A DNA stretch of 64,000 nt from Streptomyces sp. NBC_00513 (GCF_041431415.1 NZ_CP107845.1:248001-312000), one strand, 5' to 3'. Counted from the stretch's first letter, positions 25,171 through 34,054 are shown. Made by a program: numbers and translations. Notes: generated from the sequence alone by a model not told the origin.

Positions 25171-25181
25171 GCACATGTTCC
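25171..25181. repeat. left copy of an 11-bp inverted repeat at the element ends
   Basis: GCACATGTTCC here; its exact complement GGAACATGTGC lies at 28805-28815. They are 5 and 11 bp inside the inferred element boundaries. Candidate recombinase-binding arms. Confidence 0.6.
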
Positions 25182-25265
25182 GGCGAACCCGTGCGAGGTG
25201 CTGCCTGAACAGCACGGGTTCAAAACGAATAGGCAGGCCGCCGGGCCGGACGTAGTCTGCGGGCT

Positions 25266-25649
25266 GTGACGGTGAGATACGTGTTGGACGGCAGCCAGGT
25301 CGAGACGCTGGAGGACTTCTGGCGGGTCGCAGGCGAGAGCATCGGCTGCGGCGGATACTTTGGCCGGAATCTTGACGCCTTCGCTGACTGCCTCCGCGGC
25401 GGCTTCGGGACGCCTGACGACGGCGACTTCACGATCGAGTGGCGTGATCACGAGGCCTGCCGCCAGAACCTCGGATACCGCGAGACTGCTCGTCAGCTCG
25501 AGATGTGGCTCGCCCGCTGTCATCCGACGAACAAGGTCCGCATGGGCGCCAGGCTTGCAGAAGCCCGCGCTGGACGTGGCCCGACCGCCTTCGACTGGCT
25601 GGTCGAGATCATTGAAGAGGAACTTCCGGGGGGCCTGCGCCTTCGTTAG
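25266..25649 (+). CDS. barstar-family protein
   Basis: 127 residues. The N-terminal region YVLDGSQVETLEDFWRVAGE, then GGYFGRNLDAFADCLRGGFG, is the barstar signature (barnase-type ribonuclease inhibitor fold). No barnase-like gene is nearby, so it is an orphan immunity-type protein. The GTG has no ribosome site, but TAGTCT lies about seven bases upstream, which suggests a leaderless transcript from its own promoter. Carried inside the recombinase transposon, opposite in direction to the transposition genes, it looks like cargo that could protect the host from a competitor's ribonuclease toxin. Confidence 0.8.
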   Translation: MTVRYVLDGSQVETLEDFWRVAGESIGCGGYFGRNLDAFADCLRGGFGTPDDGDFTIEWRDHEACRQNLGYRETARQLEMWLARCHPTNKVRMGARLAEARAGRGPTAFDWLVEIIEEELPGGLRLR

Positions 25650-25662
25650 CCAGGCGAACAGG

Positions 25663-27285
25663 TCACCGATCCGGCAGACGGACCTCATCTACGTGATCGG
25701 CAAGATAGATCATGGTTGCCTCAGGGTCCATGCCGAACGCGGCGGCGACGAGCTTGGGGTCCATGGTGTTGACCAGCTCGAGCAGTCGGGTGCAGCGGAT
25801 CATGCGGGGTGGGAAGCCGCAGGCGTCGAGGACGTGACTGACATAGGCGGTGGATCCCGGACCCCGGCCGGACTTCGTCTGGCGGGTGACCATCACATGC
25901 GGGTTGTCCGTCCGCTGGTCTTCGCGGTGGGCCAGGCAGCGTTCCACTGCCACCCAAGACGGCGGATCCAAAGGAACCGGATGCGGGCGGTCTCCGAGCC
26001 GGGCGGTCCGGGCACGAAAGTCGAGGTCAACAGCCTGCAGCATCTTGACCTCGCGGCTTGAGGCACCGTGCAACAAGGCGAGCATGCCCAGCAGGGCTTC
26101 GTGCGGGTGAACGGCCGGATCCGTTGACCAGCGGCGGAACAGCACCCGTTGCTCGTCAAGTGTCAGCGTCGCACCAGTGAAGCCGCTCGGTCCTCGGGCG
26201 GTCAGACCGCGGGCGGGATCGACGAGGATGGTCTTCTGGGATCGCGCGAAGCGGAAGAACTGTCCGAGCACCACCAGCCGACGCTTCCGGGCCTTCGGTG
26301 AGCCGGCCAGGAAGGCTTCGAGATCGTGCACGTCGGTCAGTGCCCAGTCCTGCTTCCCGCGCTCACCGGCAAGGAACAGGGCGAGGTCACGGACGATGGC
26401 CAGTGCGGCTTCGATGGTGGCATCGGTGCGGGGCAGCGTTCCGGCACGCCGGGACCGCTCGCGTGAGCGGATCATGAAGTCGGAGAAGGACTCCACCGAA
26501 GGCCGCAGGGGCTCCGGGACCGCGAGGACCCTGCGTTGCCGGCGGCCGGCCGCGAGCCGCTCGGCCTGGTCGGTGGCCATGGCCAGACCGCGACTGGTGA
26601 AGAAGGTCTCCAGGGAACGGGCAAGGGGGCCCATCGAGCGACCGGAGCGGCGGGAACGTTCGAGTACGGACTGGGGGAGGCTGGGCTGGCCGTCCCGGAG
26701 AAGCCGCCCGAGGGAAGTGATCATCGTGCAGGCTCGGCCGACGGAGTACTTGGCGGCGAGATCTGTTGTGAAGTCCTGCAGCCAGGCGGGGGGATTGTCG
26801 AGTTCGGCGATGAGGTGTTCGGCCCGGACGAAGGGGCGGTCGGGGTGACGCTGCCAGCAGGCCGTGCACAGTCCCAGCCCTGCGTGCTTCCGTACTCTGC
26901 CGCATTGTTCACAGGCCCGGGGCGGCTGTTTGGTCTGCCGGGGACGAGAGCAGTGCCCGCACCAGCCGGTGTCCTCGCGCAGGTATCCAGGCCGGCTGCA
27001 GCGGGGGCATGGCGCCTTGGCGGCGTCGCGCTCGGACTCCTGCAGGCAAGTGCGGCAGAGAGCCGAGGATTTGCTCCGTACCGGATTACCGCAAGCGGTG
27101 CATACGCGAGAGCAGGTGATGCACCGGCCGGTGTCCGCCTGGAGAACGCGCTGCTGTCCGCACCGGGGACAAGCGGCCCGGGCCTCGGCCTCCTTCTGCT
27201 GGGCAGTGCAGCGGCAGCAGTAGCGCCGGTCGATGAAGCCGACCGGGGCTCCGCAGCCGATGCAGTCGCTCTGTTTGACGCCCAC
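25663..27285 (-). CDS. zinc-ribbon tyrosine-recombinase-like transposition protein
   Basis: 540 residues. The first 150 residues contain about eight CxxC pairs (CIGCGAPVG, CCRC, CPRCGQQR, CTACG, CPRCSRPG, CEQCGR), predicting several zinc ribbons. The C-terminal half resembles a phage-integrase core: a core-binding region near 250-340, then HGASSREVKMLQAVDLDF (box I with Arg), a basic TRQTKSGRG strand, MIRCTRLLELV at the box II position and ATMIYLADHV with the candidate Tyr. Box II, usually HxxR, reads RCTR, so catalysis may be altered or it may act as an accessory subunit. It lies 20 bp after the XRE gene on the same strand. Confidence 0.7.
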   Translation of the reverse strand: MGVKQSDCIGCGAPVGFIDRRYCCRCTAQQKEAEARAACPRCGQQRVLQADTGRCITCSRVCTACGNPVRSKSSALCRTCLQESERDAAKAPCPRCSRPGYLREDTGWCGHCSRPRQTKQPPRACEQCGRVRKHAGLGLCTACWQRHPDRPFVRAEHLIAELDNPPAWLQDFTTDLAAKYSVGRACTMITSLGRLLRDGQPSLPQSVLERSRRSGRSMGPLARSLETFFTSRGLAMATDQAERLAAGRRQRRVLAVPEPLRPSVESFSDFMIRSRERSRRAGTLPRTDATIEAALAIVRDLALFLAGERGKQDWALTDVHDLEAFLAGSPKARKRRLVVLGQFFRFARSQKTILVDPARGLTARGPSGFTGATLTLDEQRVLFRRWSTDPAVHPHEALLGMLALLHGASSREVKMLQAVDLDFRARTARLGDRPHPVPLDPPSWVAVERCLAHREDQRTDNPHVMVTRQTKSGRGPGSTAYVSHVLDACGFPPRMIRCTRLLELVNTMDPKLVAAAFGMDPEATMIYLADHVDEVRLPDR

Positions 27286-27305
27286 GACGCCCCTTCATCT
27301 CCGGG

Positions 27306-27620
27306 TCAGATAGGTGGCATCGAACGGCCTCGCGCGGAGGCCGCTTTCGGCAGGTCGGCGACCGGTCGCGGTGGGACCGCAGGACGCTCGACGGGGGTGG
27401 TGTCGACCTCGAAGAGGTCGTTGGGGGTGCAGTCCAGCGCGGTGCACAACGCGATCAGCGTGGACATCTTCACCTGGGAGGGCTCTTTACTGAACAGAGC
27501 AGACACCGAGGCAGAGGACATTTGCAGCCCGGCGCGTTCGGCCAGCAGCCGCTGCAGCTGGGTGCCGGTCCAGATCTCGCGCTGGGCGGCGGCCATCCGC
27601 AATCGCCATCGGATCTTCAT
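27306..27620 (-). CDS. XRE-type transcriptional regulator
   Basis: 104 residues. HTH core: WTGTQLQRLLAERAGLQMSS then ASVSALFSKEPSQVKMSTLI and ALCTALDCTPNDLFEVD, the classic Cro/C1 end. A Pro-rich tail follows. The ATG overlaps the recombinase stop (ATGA), coupling regulator and recombinase. Probable repressor or directionality factor of the element. Confidence 0.85.
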   Translation of the reverse strand: MKIRWRLRMAAAQREIWTGTQLQRLLAERAGLQMSSASVSALFSKEPSQVKMSTLIALCTALDCTPNDLFEVDTTPVERPAVPPRPVADLPKAASARGRSMPPI

Positions 27621-28687
27621 GCGGAGCTGTCCCCCTCGGCGGTGAGTTCGCCGAGCGTGGTGTTCACCGCGCGGCGATAGGCATCCTCGATGAACGTCGC
27701 GGAGGGACGGACGTATCTCATCGTCGAACTGACCGTCCAGTGACCAAGGAGCTGCTGGATGGCCACCAGGTCCACACCGCGCTCGTAGTTGTGGGTCGCG
27801 CAGGCCCTCCGCAGGGCATGCGGACTGAACCGGTCGGTCGCCGGACGGCCTTCGAGTTCCATCAGATAGCGCAAACGGTTGCGGATCGTCCCGCGGTGCA
27901 GACTGCCTCCGGACTCGTCCGCGAATAGCACTGGGGAGTCGGGGAACTTCCCGCGGACGTCGTCGAGGAACCAGCGCAGGACAAGGTCGAGCCCGTCCAG
28001 CATCGGCACCCAGCGCGGCCGCGGTCCGGATGTGCGGGCGCCTTTGCCGAAGCGGACGTGGAGTTTCCCGAACGGTCCCCGCGTGAAGTGGAGGTCCGGG
28101 CGGTCCAGAAGCGACACCTCTTCGGACCTCAGGCCGGCGTGATAGAGGGTCCGGAACATCGCATAGTCCCGGGCGGCGGGTGCGTACTTGCGGGCGGTGG
28201 CGATCCGGGCCTTGAGGAAGTCGAAGAACTCCGCGACCCGCTCAGGGGTCGGTGGTGGCAGCTGGGCCGGGGAGTCGTCGCCGACATGCCGGGACGCGTT
28301 GAACTCATCGACTGGGCATACCAGGCGAACGCCGAAGCCGGCTTCGATCTCGACGGCCTTGCGGACCTGCAGGAACCGGTGGAAACCCTTGAAGATCTGC
28401 ACGTACTCGCGGCGGGTGGAGGCCGCCCGCCCGGCAAGAGCCAGGTCTCCGACGACGCGGTCGATGTCTTCGGGGGTGACGTCCCAGGCGGGCCGGCCCA
28501 GTGCGGTGAGCGTGCGTTCCAGCAGTCCGATGTCGTTCTCGACGGTCACCGGACTGAACCCACGAGCTCGCCATGAGGCGACGAACGCCTCAACGCAGTC
28601 GGCCTGGAACTCCCACGGATCGGCGGTCACCGGCTCCAGTAGGACGGCACCGCCCTGGACCACCCTCAACTGGGATGCCACCGGCAC
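27617..28687 (-). CDS. tyrosine recombinase/integrase
   Basis: 356 residues with all catalytic residues visible. SAM-like core-binding domain about 25-110 (FVASWRARGFSPVTVENDIG). Catalytic domain: Arg in YHAGLRSEEVSLLD, Lys in VRFGKGARTSG, HxxR in FSPHALRRACATHN, His in QQLLGHWTVSSTMRYV, and Tyr in that last motif. GTG start near AGGAAGG. It is the first gene of the element on the minus strand, 140 bp from its right end. It should catalyse integration and excision, possibly with the 540-residue partner. Confidence 0.92.
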   Translation of the reverse strand: MPVASQLRVVQGGAVLLEPVTADPWEFQADCVEAFVASWRARGFSPVTVENDIGLLERTLTALGRPAWDVTPEDIDRVVGDLALAGRAASTRREYVQIFKGFHRFLQVRKAVEIEAGFGVRLVCPVDEFNASRHVGDDSPAQLPPPTPERVAEFFDFLKARIATARKYAPAARDYAMFRTLYHAGLRSEEVSLLDRPDLHFTRGPFGKLHVRFGKGARTSGPRPRWVPMLDGLDLVLRWFLDDVRGKFPDSPVLFADESGGSLHRGTIRNRLRYLMELEGRPATDRFSPHALRRACATHNYERGVDLVAIQQLLGHWTVSSTMRYVRPSATFIEDAYRRAVNTTLGELTAEGDSSA

Positions 28688-28826
28688 ACCTTCCTCGCAC
28701 CTGACTGATCAAGTCAGCACCTGGAGAATCCGGGCACCACCACGAGGACCAACGAGGACAGCAGGAGATGGATACGGGCCGGTGGCAGCGGCGATCCACG
28801 AAAAGGAACATGTGCCAGCCCCAGAT

Positions 28827-28973
28827 GGCTGGACCAAGACCTTCACCGACCCCCGCCTCTGCGCGGCCATCGTGGACCGCCTCACCTTCGGGGGCAACAT
28901 CATCGAGACCGGCACCGACTCCTACCGCCTCGCCACCACCCGCGCCCGCGCCGAACAACAAGCCGCCGGCTGA
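28827..28973 (+). pseudogene. IS21-family istB, C-terminal fragment
   Basis: Reads GWTKTFTDPRLCAAIVDRLT, then FGGNIIETGTDSYRLATTRA to a stop. This is the end of IstB, the continuation of the fragment at 25043-25165. Confidence 0.85.
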
Positions 28974-29114
28974 CCACGAGCCGAACACCAGCGACGTCCG
29001 GACGGTCAGCTGGCGAAAGCTCGTCGCACCCTTTGGAGACGAGCACGCTGATCAACGATCCAGCCGGTCGCCGGGAAGAGTGGAAAGCTGACCGTCACCT
29101 GCGACGACGGGCCG

Positions 29115-29303
29115 TCATGGAGCGACACCCCGATGACACCAGGGCTCAGCGGCTTGGCCCTGGCCGATGTCCGCCGGGCATTCATCAGCCACCACTACTG
29201 CGTCATCCACACCGCCACCCTCCTCGGCCCTCCACAGACCCAATCCGGCCACCACACCGAGCGCAACGGCCGTCCCCACGACCGTGCCAACGATCTTCCC
29301 CAT
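29115..29303 (-). CDS. small membrane-anchored peptide (hypothetical)
   Basis: 62 residues starting MGKIVGTVVGTAVALGVVAG, one N-terminal hydrophobic segment, then an acidic stretch and a CH-containing tail. GAGGGGG lies six bases before the ATG, which is the main reason to accept it. No family recognised; the 3' half could be read into decayed sequence. Confidence 0.4.
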   Translation of the reverse strand: MGKIVGTVVGTAVALGVVAGLGLWRAEEGGGVDDAVVVADECPADIGQGQAAEPWCHRGVAP

Positions 29304-29671
29304 GACGCCCCCTCAGAGGTCGAGTCCATCCAGCCCGGGCGGTCACCACCCGAACCTCATCGAGTGTGACGCGCCCTCTCCCGATTCGGGAGACGTTCGA
29401 TGCGGCATCGAAGCATCACAAGAACGTTGAATGCGCCCGATGCGCCTTGACAGCGGTTCAGCGTCCTCTTGGAGGCGCCGGCCAGATGTTGGGAAACCCC
29501 GGCCTTGCGAGGGATCCGGCGTCGCCAGGTCGAGCAGCCGGTTCACGGGCTATAGCACCAAGCATTTGCCGGATCGTTTCTTCACGCAGGAATCTTTACA
29601 ACGGGCGACATGTGGGCGCATCCTTTGGTAAGGGTTGCTCGCATTGAGCTCTCATTCTAGGGGGATGCAGC

Positions 29672-29890
29672 ATGAGCGTCGAAATTGCGGTTAAGATTTT
29701 CACGGGCGTCAGCGCCTTGGCTGTCAGCTGGGGGAGTAAGAGGATCATCGCCTCGCTTAAGGATGAGGGGTACCAGGTGCCCGAGTGGCTGGAGGAACTG
29801 GCCCCTGCTGCCCTTGGGCTGGCCACTAATCTGGGAGTCGGCCGCTACATAGACGGTCCGCCCCAGCCTCAGCGTAACGGGAATTCCTGA
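29672..29890 (+). CDS. small hypothetical membrane-like protein
   Basis: 72 residues. MSVEIAVKIFTGVSALAVSW is hydrophobic, followed by KRIIASLKDEGYQVPEWLEE and a second weakly hydrophobic segment LAPAALGLATNLGVG. AGGGGG lies seven bases upstream of the ATG and a strong hairpin starts 21 bases after the stop, so it is a complete transcription unit. It sits in an AT-richer island (about 29.4-30.2 kb) that suggests foreign origin. Two short amphipathic segments would fit a holin or toxin-like peptide, but there is no real evidence for that. Confidence 0.6.
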   Translation: MSVEIAVKIFTGVSALAVSWGSKRIIASLKDEGYQVPEWLEELAPAALGLATNLGVGRYIDGPPQPQRNGNS

Positions 29891-29910
29891 AGGCTACCTT
29901 CTGGGTTGCC

Positions 29911-29942
29911 GTCTCCCCCTTCGCATTTGCGGAGGGGGAGAC
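29911..29942 (+). terminator. hairpin after the 72-residue gene
   Basis: GTCTCCCCC and GGGGGAGAC pair, extended inward with one mismatch to a 14-bp arm around a short AT-rich loop. Confidence 0.75.
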
Positions 29943-30219
29943 CGTACCGGATTTCACCATCGGGCAAGGCAAGCTAGACGCATAGGCACATCTAGAGTTC
30001 TGAACGTACGAGTGATGAATCAAGCATAGGCAACGCATAGGGCCTTGTGGGCATCGATGCCGCCCCAATTATGGCACCGTCACACCGCAATCTCTAATTC
30101 GCCCATTTCCATGCTGCGAGGCTCGTGGGAAACGAGATTTCATCGGCCCAAGGGAACATGGCACTGGAGAAGGCGGAGGGTTCCGGATTGCGACAGCCCC
30201 CTCAGAGCTCGTAACATGA

Positions 30220-30500
30220 TCATGAGTCGGACTTGTTGAGGCGTCTCCAGCAGATGAGACTGCAGGCGAGAGAGACGAAGGCGTCGTGGAGCTCGGGGCG
30301 GCGTTCCCGGCGGACGGCGAGTCGTTTGAACTGGTGGAGCAGGGCGAAGGTCTGCTCCACGCCGTAGCGGAGCTTGCCCATGCCCTTGATGTTCGGGGCT
30401 CCTTTGCGGGAGATGACGGGCAGAATCCGGCGTTTTCGCAGCTCATCGCGGTTGGGGTTGGAGTCGTAGCCCTTGTCGCCGAGCAGGGCTTCCGGACGCC
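30220..30500 (-). pseudogene. IS5-family transposase, C-terminal fragment
   Basis: Reads EALLGDKGYDSNPNRDELRK, RRILPVISRKGAPNIKG, then YGVEQTFALLHQFKRLAVRR and CSLICWRRLNKSDS to a stop. This is the last third of an IS5-type DDE transposase with its final Glu (VEQTF). The N-terminal two thirds are missing; a broken NACHT gene begins at the truncation point. Confidence 0.85.
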
Positions 30501-30559
30501 TTCGGGGTCGGCTTGGTTTCACTCGGCTCCAGCGCGGCGCTCCCGCGCCGGGTGATTGG

Positions 30560-31245
30560 TATGGGGCATGCGGTGAGAGGCGCACGACAGCGGGAATGGG
30601 TTCGATACTCGGGAGGGCTGCTGCTCGCCGCGGCTGCCTGGCTGTCGGTTTCTGGGCCGTGGTCACGTTCATGAGCGGCAACCTGACCACGTCCGACAAG
30701 CTGGGTGTGTTCGGGCTGTGGCTCGCGCTGCTGCCCCTGTCCGGCGCAGCGGCGAAGATGCTCAAGCCGTCGTCCGAGATGGACCTCGTCCAAACGGCCC
30801 GGGAACTGGACGAAGCGGTGGAGAAAAGTGAACTGGCGTAGCGCACCAGGTTGCTGGGTGGCGACAACCAGCCCATCGACGTCGCCTTCACCTTCCGCGC
30901 CGCTCCGTCCCGGGTAGCTGTTGGTGCTGCGCCCACCGGTCGTCTGAGCGAGATCAGCGGCTACTACTGCCGCATTCAACCCCGGCGGCTGCTTATTACC
31001 GGAGCCGCGGGGGCGGGCAAAACAGTCCTGGCCGTCGAACCCATGCTCGGCCTGCTCGAGAAGCTGGAAGCCGACGAACCCGTACCGGTTCGCATGGCCC
31101 TGGCTGGCTGGGACACCACCCGGCCACTGGACGCATGGATGACAGGTGAGCTGGCAGATACCTACCAGCTGAGCTTGACGACCGCCAGGCGCTTGATCGA
31201 TCGACGCTGCGTTCTACCGGTGCTGGATGGTCTGGACGAAGGAAC
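30560..31245 (+). pseudogene. NACHT-type NTPase, broken by frameshift, amber codon and truncation
   Basis: Starts MGHAVRGARQREWVRYSGGL then LLAAAAWLSVSG, a first hydrophobic segment. Near 30650 the homology shifts frame to VVTFMSGNLTTSDKLGVFGL (second segment). Then ELDEAVEKSELA is followed by TAG at 30839-30841 where the family usually has Trp (one base change), and the same frame continues RTRLLGGDNQPIDVAFTFR, the P-loop RLLITGAAGAGKTVLAVE, RMALAGWDTTRPLDAWMTGE and Walker B VLPVLDGLDE. It stops abruptly there. NACHT STAND NTPases of this membrane-linked type are signalling or defence proteins in Streptomyces. Not functional here. Confidence 0.8.
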
Positions 31246-31545
31246 CATGTCTATTGAGATTCGTTCGTCAGCAGCTCGGTCGGCATGCGGGCAGTACGCG
31301 TGCTCGGGCCAATCCCCGCCTGCCCAGCCGGTGTCACTTACGGCTACGAGATCACGGAAATTGCGCCAGATCCCCGATTCGAACAGCGTTTGGACACGGC
31401 TCCGGGAGGTAGTCGTGCCGCTTTTGAGGAATCGAACGTCAAGGTCTGCGGCGGGCTTCGGCCCGATTGGCGCTGCCGGCTCCAAATGATGGTGCAGGCT
31501 GGCACCACGGATGATCCACATCCCTAGGTGACAGGAGACGCGACC

Positions 31546-32046
31546 ATGAGCGACAAGAACCCCCATGTCCTGCTGACCACGAGCTTCGGGGACATCGAGA
31601 TCGAACTCAACGCGGAGAAGGCCCCGATCTCCACGAAGAACTTCCTGGAGTACGTCGACAGCGGGTTCTACAACAACACGATCTTCCACCGCGTGATCCC
31701 AGGCTTCATGGTCCAGGGCGGCGGCTTCACCGACCAGCTGGTCCAGAAGTCCACGCGCGACCCGATCCGCAACGAGGCCGGCAACGGCCTGCAGAACACC
31801 CGCGGCACGGTCGCCATGGCCCGCACCTCGGACCCGGATTCGGCCACCTCGCAGTTCTTCTTCAACGTGGCCGACAACGATTTCCTCAACCCCGGCCGGG
31901 ACCGCGGCTACGCCGTCTTGGGGAAGGTCATCAAGGGCATGGAGATCGTCGACCAGATCGTGGCTACCCCCACGGGGCTCAAGAACGGCATGCGCGACGT
32001 TCCCACCGACCCGGTCTACATCAAGTCGGCCAAGCGCCTCGACTGA
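31546..32046 (+). CDS. cyclophilin-type peptidyl-prolyl isomerase
   Basis: 166 residues, a compact single-domain cyclophilin. Catalytic and substrate residues are visible: [16 protein letters not shown] (Arg, Phe, Met, Gln), [20 protein letters not shown] (Ala/Gln) and [20 protein letters not shown]. It lacks a signal peptide, so it should fold proteins in the cytoplasm. ATG at 31546 has AGGAG about nine bases upstream. It is a single-gene unit ending at a strong hairpin. It resembles a housekeeping-type paralogue on an accessory region. Confidence 0.93.
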   Translation: MSDKNPHVLLTTSFGDIEIELNAEKAPISTKNFLEYVDSGFYNNTIFHRVIPGFMVQGGGFTDQLVQKSTRDPIRNEAGNGLQNTRGTVAMARTSDPDSATSQFFFNVADNDFLNPGRDRGYAVLGKVIKGMEIVDQIVATPTGLKNGMRDVPTDPVYIKSAKRLD

Positions 32047-32059
32047 GAACCACCATCAC

Positions 32060-32090
32060 AGGTGCCTCCGGCTTTCGGCCGGAGGCACCT
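32060..32090 (+). terminator. hairpin after the cyclophilin gene
   Basis: AGGTGCCTCCGGC pairs perfectly with GCCGGAGGCACCT across a five-base loop, 13 bp after the stop. Confidence 0.85.
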
Positions 32091-32566
32091 CGTGCTCAAC
32101 AGCCCCATCCCAAGCACCTGGCATACGACCCGACTCCATCACTCAATTCGAACGACGGCCCCTCGCCGTGCCTCCCGAAGTCGTGAACATCCGACGCCCG
32201 TTCTCGGGTTCTGGCCCAACTTCTGTGGAACCGGGCCGTACATGCCCGTGCCCGCGTCGAACCAGAGCACTGACCTGCCGGTTCCCATCGTTCGGTGTCC
32301 CGGTGAACCGATCGTCGAGCCGTCTCCACAGAAGCCGTTCCGGGCGGTGCGAGGGGCCGGGGGTGTCTCGGAGTACTCCCTGGCTCTTCTCGGCTGTCTG
32401 TCGGGTCATCACATCTAGCTGCCCGTAAGGGTGAAGGTGCTGCGCAGAAACCGTTGGCCAACTCTTGGCTGCTGCTACCAATTACCTTGCGTTCGGAGCG
32501 GAGTGGGGAAGCCATCTCGCGTTCGGGCGTGAATCCCACTCCGCACCAAGAACGGATTTCGCCCTC
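32091..32566. other. no gene seen
   Basis: Long minus-strand openness here is a GC effect. The AT-richer part around 32430-32560 probably contains the promoter for the secreted repeat protein. Confidence 0.3.
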
Positions 32567-33046
32567 ATGGCAATCGCTCTCCGCAAGACGCTCGTCCTCA
32601 CGACGCTGGCGCTGGCCGCGTCCCTCCTGCCGGCCGCCGGGGCGCAGGCCGCGGCAACCGCCGCCCCCGCGCTGCGTGCTCCCGGGCTCTACTGCCTCGC
32701 GAATGCCTGGAACACCCCGAACGTCTCCACGAAGCCGTGCGACACGAAGGACCAAGGCCAGCACTGGACCGTCTCGGGTCACCAGATCTTCCTGAGCAAC
32801 GCTCCGGCGTACTGCCTCGCCAACACGTGGAACGCCTCGAACGTCTCGGTGAAGCCGTGCGACCCGAAGGACCAGGGGCAGTACTGGAATGTCTCGGGCC
32901 AGCAGATCGCCCTCAGCTACGCCCCCGCCTACTGCTTCGCCAATGCCTGGAACACTCCGAACGTTTCGACGAAGCCCTGCGACCCGAAGGACCAGGGTCA
33001 GCGCTGGGTGATCTTCAAGGACCAGATCAGCCTCGCCGCCGCCTGA
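32567..33046 (+). CDS. secreted three-fold repeat beta-trefoil protein (ricin-like)
   Basis: 159 residues. Signal peptide LRKTLVLTTLALAASLLPAA ending AGAQA. The mature part is three nearly identical units of about 39-40 residues: YCLANAWNTPNVSTKPCDTK…GQHW, YCLANTWNASNVSVKPCDPK…GQYW and YCFANAWNTPNVSTKPCDPK…GQRW. Each unit ends with QxW and has two Cys that could form a disulfide, the pattern of a ricin B-type trefoil built from one repeated lobe. Probably a secreted sugar-binding protein. The ATG at 32567 lacks a strong ribosome site; the frame is open about 100 bases further upstream. Near identity of repeats implies recent internal duplication or gene conversion. Confidence 0.75.
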   Translation: MAIALRKTLVLTTLALAASLLPAAGAQAAATAAPALRAPGLYCLANAWNTPNVSTKPCDTKDQGQHWTVSGHQIFLSNAPAYCLANTWNASNVSVKPCDPKDQGQYWNVSGQQIALSYAPAYCFANAWNTPNVSTKPCDPKDQGQRWVIFKDQISLAAA

Positions 33047-33133
33047 CCTCGCCGGTCCAGGCCGGCTATCGCATGGTGGCAGCCACGGTCGCTGCTGTCG
33101 GGGGTCTTCAGGAGTCCTGACAGCTGCCCCGCC

Positions 33134-34054
33134 GTGGCCACCTCGGCCGCCGAGGTCCCGGATGCCCGGCGGCTGGCGTGTCCACGATGCGTGGGTCACC
33201 GCGAGCTCGTCGAGGGACGGGGCCGATCCCGATTGCGCCGGTACCTGGTGTGTGGGTGGCGCGTTGGCCTGGTGTGCCCCCTCGCCGATCCCGCGGTGGG
33301 GGCTGCTTCCCCGTACGGCGCCAATGTGCGGGACGACTTCACCTGGTGCGACCTGCACGTGGGCCACGACGGTGAGTGGCACTACGCCCACGCGCGGTTG
33401 GCGGGCGCGGACGATTGGTGGCTTCGCTGGCGGCCGGGGGCGCGTGAACTGGTCATCCTGGCGGGCTGTACCGCGCGGGACACCGAGAACATCCCGTCCG
33501 ATCCGGAACCGTGCCTGCTGCACGCCGACCACGTCGGACGCCACACCTTCGAGTTCGACTACAGGGACTGCCGAGAGGGAGAGGGCCACCGGGCTCTGAC
33601 GGTCGGAGACCTGCGCAAGGCGATACAGCACCTGGACGACGACACGGCCGTCCGCATCGGCGCGGTGACCGCCAACATTTTCACCCCCAGCGACTTCGAG
33701 GTGCTGCTCCAAGCGGCGGTCGAGGGCACCCTCCCCTACACGACCGCCAGCGGAGCAGTGGACCCGGCCCTGATCCTGCTCCTCGGCACCCCAGCGCCGA
33801 GAAGGACTGACCCGCCCCGGACGTCGGGTGCGCGGGCCCGGCCGGGCTTCCGGTACGGCCGCTGCCGACACCCCCGCGCGCAGGGGCCAGGCACTACGGC
33901 GCCGGCTCCCAGGCTTCGGGGCCCGCTCCCCGCCATTCCACGAAGGTCGGGGTCGGTGCGATCCACGTCCTCGGCGTTCTCCAGGCCGGCGGCGGCGAGG
34001 AAGACTCGGATGTCTTCGGGGCGGTGGGCGACTCCGATGGCGACGCCGTCGTAG
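33134..34054 (+). CDS. hypothetical protein with two CxxHxxHxG motifs and a DUF6225-like part
   Basis: Open for 306 codons, but only the first 225 look coding. Two related motifs, CDLHVGHDGEWHYAHA and CLLHADHVGRHTFEFDYRDC, may each bind metal. They are followed by GHRALTVGDLRKAIQHLDDD and TAVRIGAVTAN, which resemble DUF6225. The sequence after about 33810 is low-complexity and overlaps a better minus-strand candidate, so the true stop may have been lost. GTG start, weak ribosome site. Function unknown. Confidence 0.5.
   Translation: MATSAAEVPDARRLACPRCVGHRELVEGRGRSRLRRYLVCGWRVGLVCPLADPAVGAASPYGANVRDDFTWCDLHVGHDGEWHYAHARLAGADDWWLRWRPGARELVILAGCTARDTENIPSDPEPCLLHADHVGRHTFEFDYRDCREGEGHRALTVGDLRKAIQHLDDDTAVRIGAVTANIFTPSDFEVLLQAAVEGTLPYTTASGAVDPALILLLGTPAPRRTDPPRTSGARARPGFRYGRCRHPRAQGPGTTAPAPRLRGPLPAIPRRSGSVRSTSSAFSRPAAARKTRMSSGRWATPMATPS

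Larger units (their letters stand above)
25166..28826 (-). mobile_element. tyrosine-recombinase transposon with barstar-like cargo, inserted in istB
   Basis: Boundaries are inferred from istB: codons for …ASNESFS end at 25165 and GWTKTFTDPRLC resumes at 28827. Near the ends lie inverted copies of GCACATGTTCC (25171-25181 and 28805-28815). Genes: a complete tyrosine recombinase, a small XRE regulator overlapping it, a larger recombinase-like protein with zinc ribbons, and a barstar-like gene on the other strand. Two recombinases of about 360 and 540 residues plus a small third protein recall Tn554 (TnpA, TnpB, TnpC). No target duplication is obvious, as for Tn554. Kinship with Tn554 is inferred from layout only. 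Confidence 0.7.

Noticed and set aside
31285..31527. 80-codon ORF before the cyclophilin gene
   Set aside because: Starts inside debris after the NACHT truncation; words look plausible but no start signal or family supports it.
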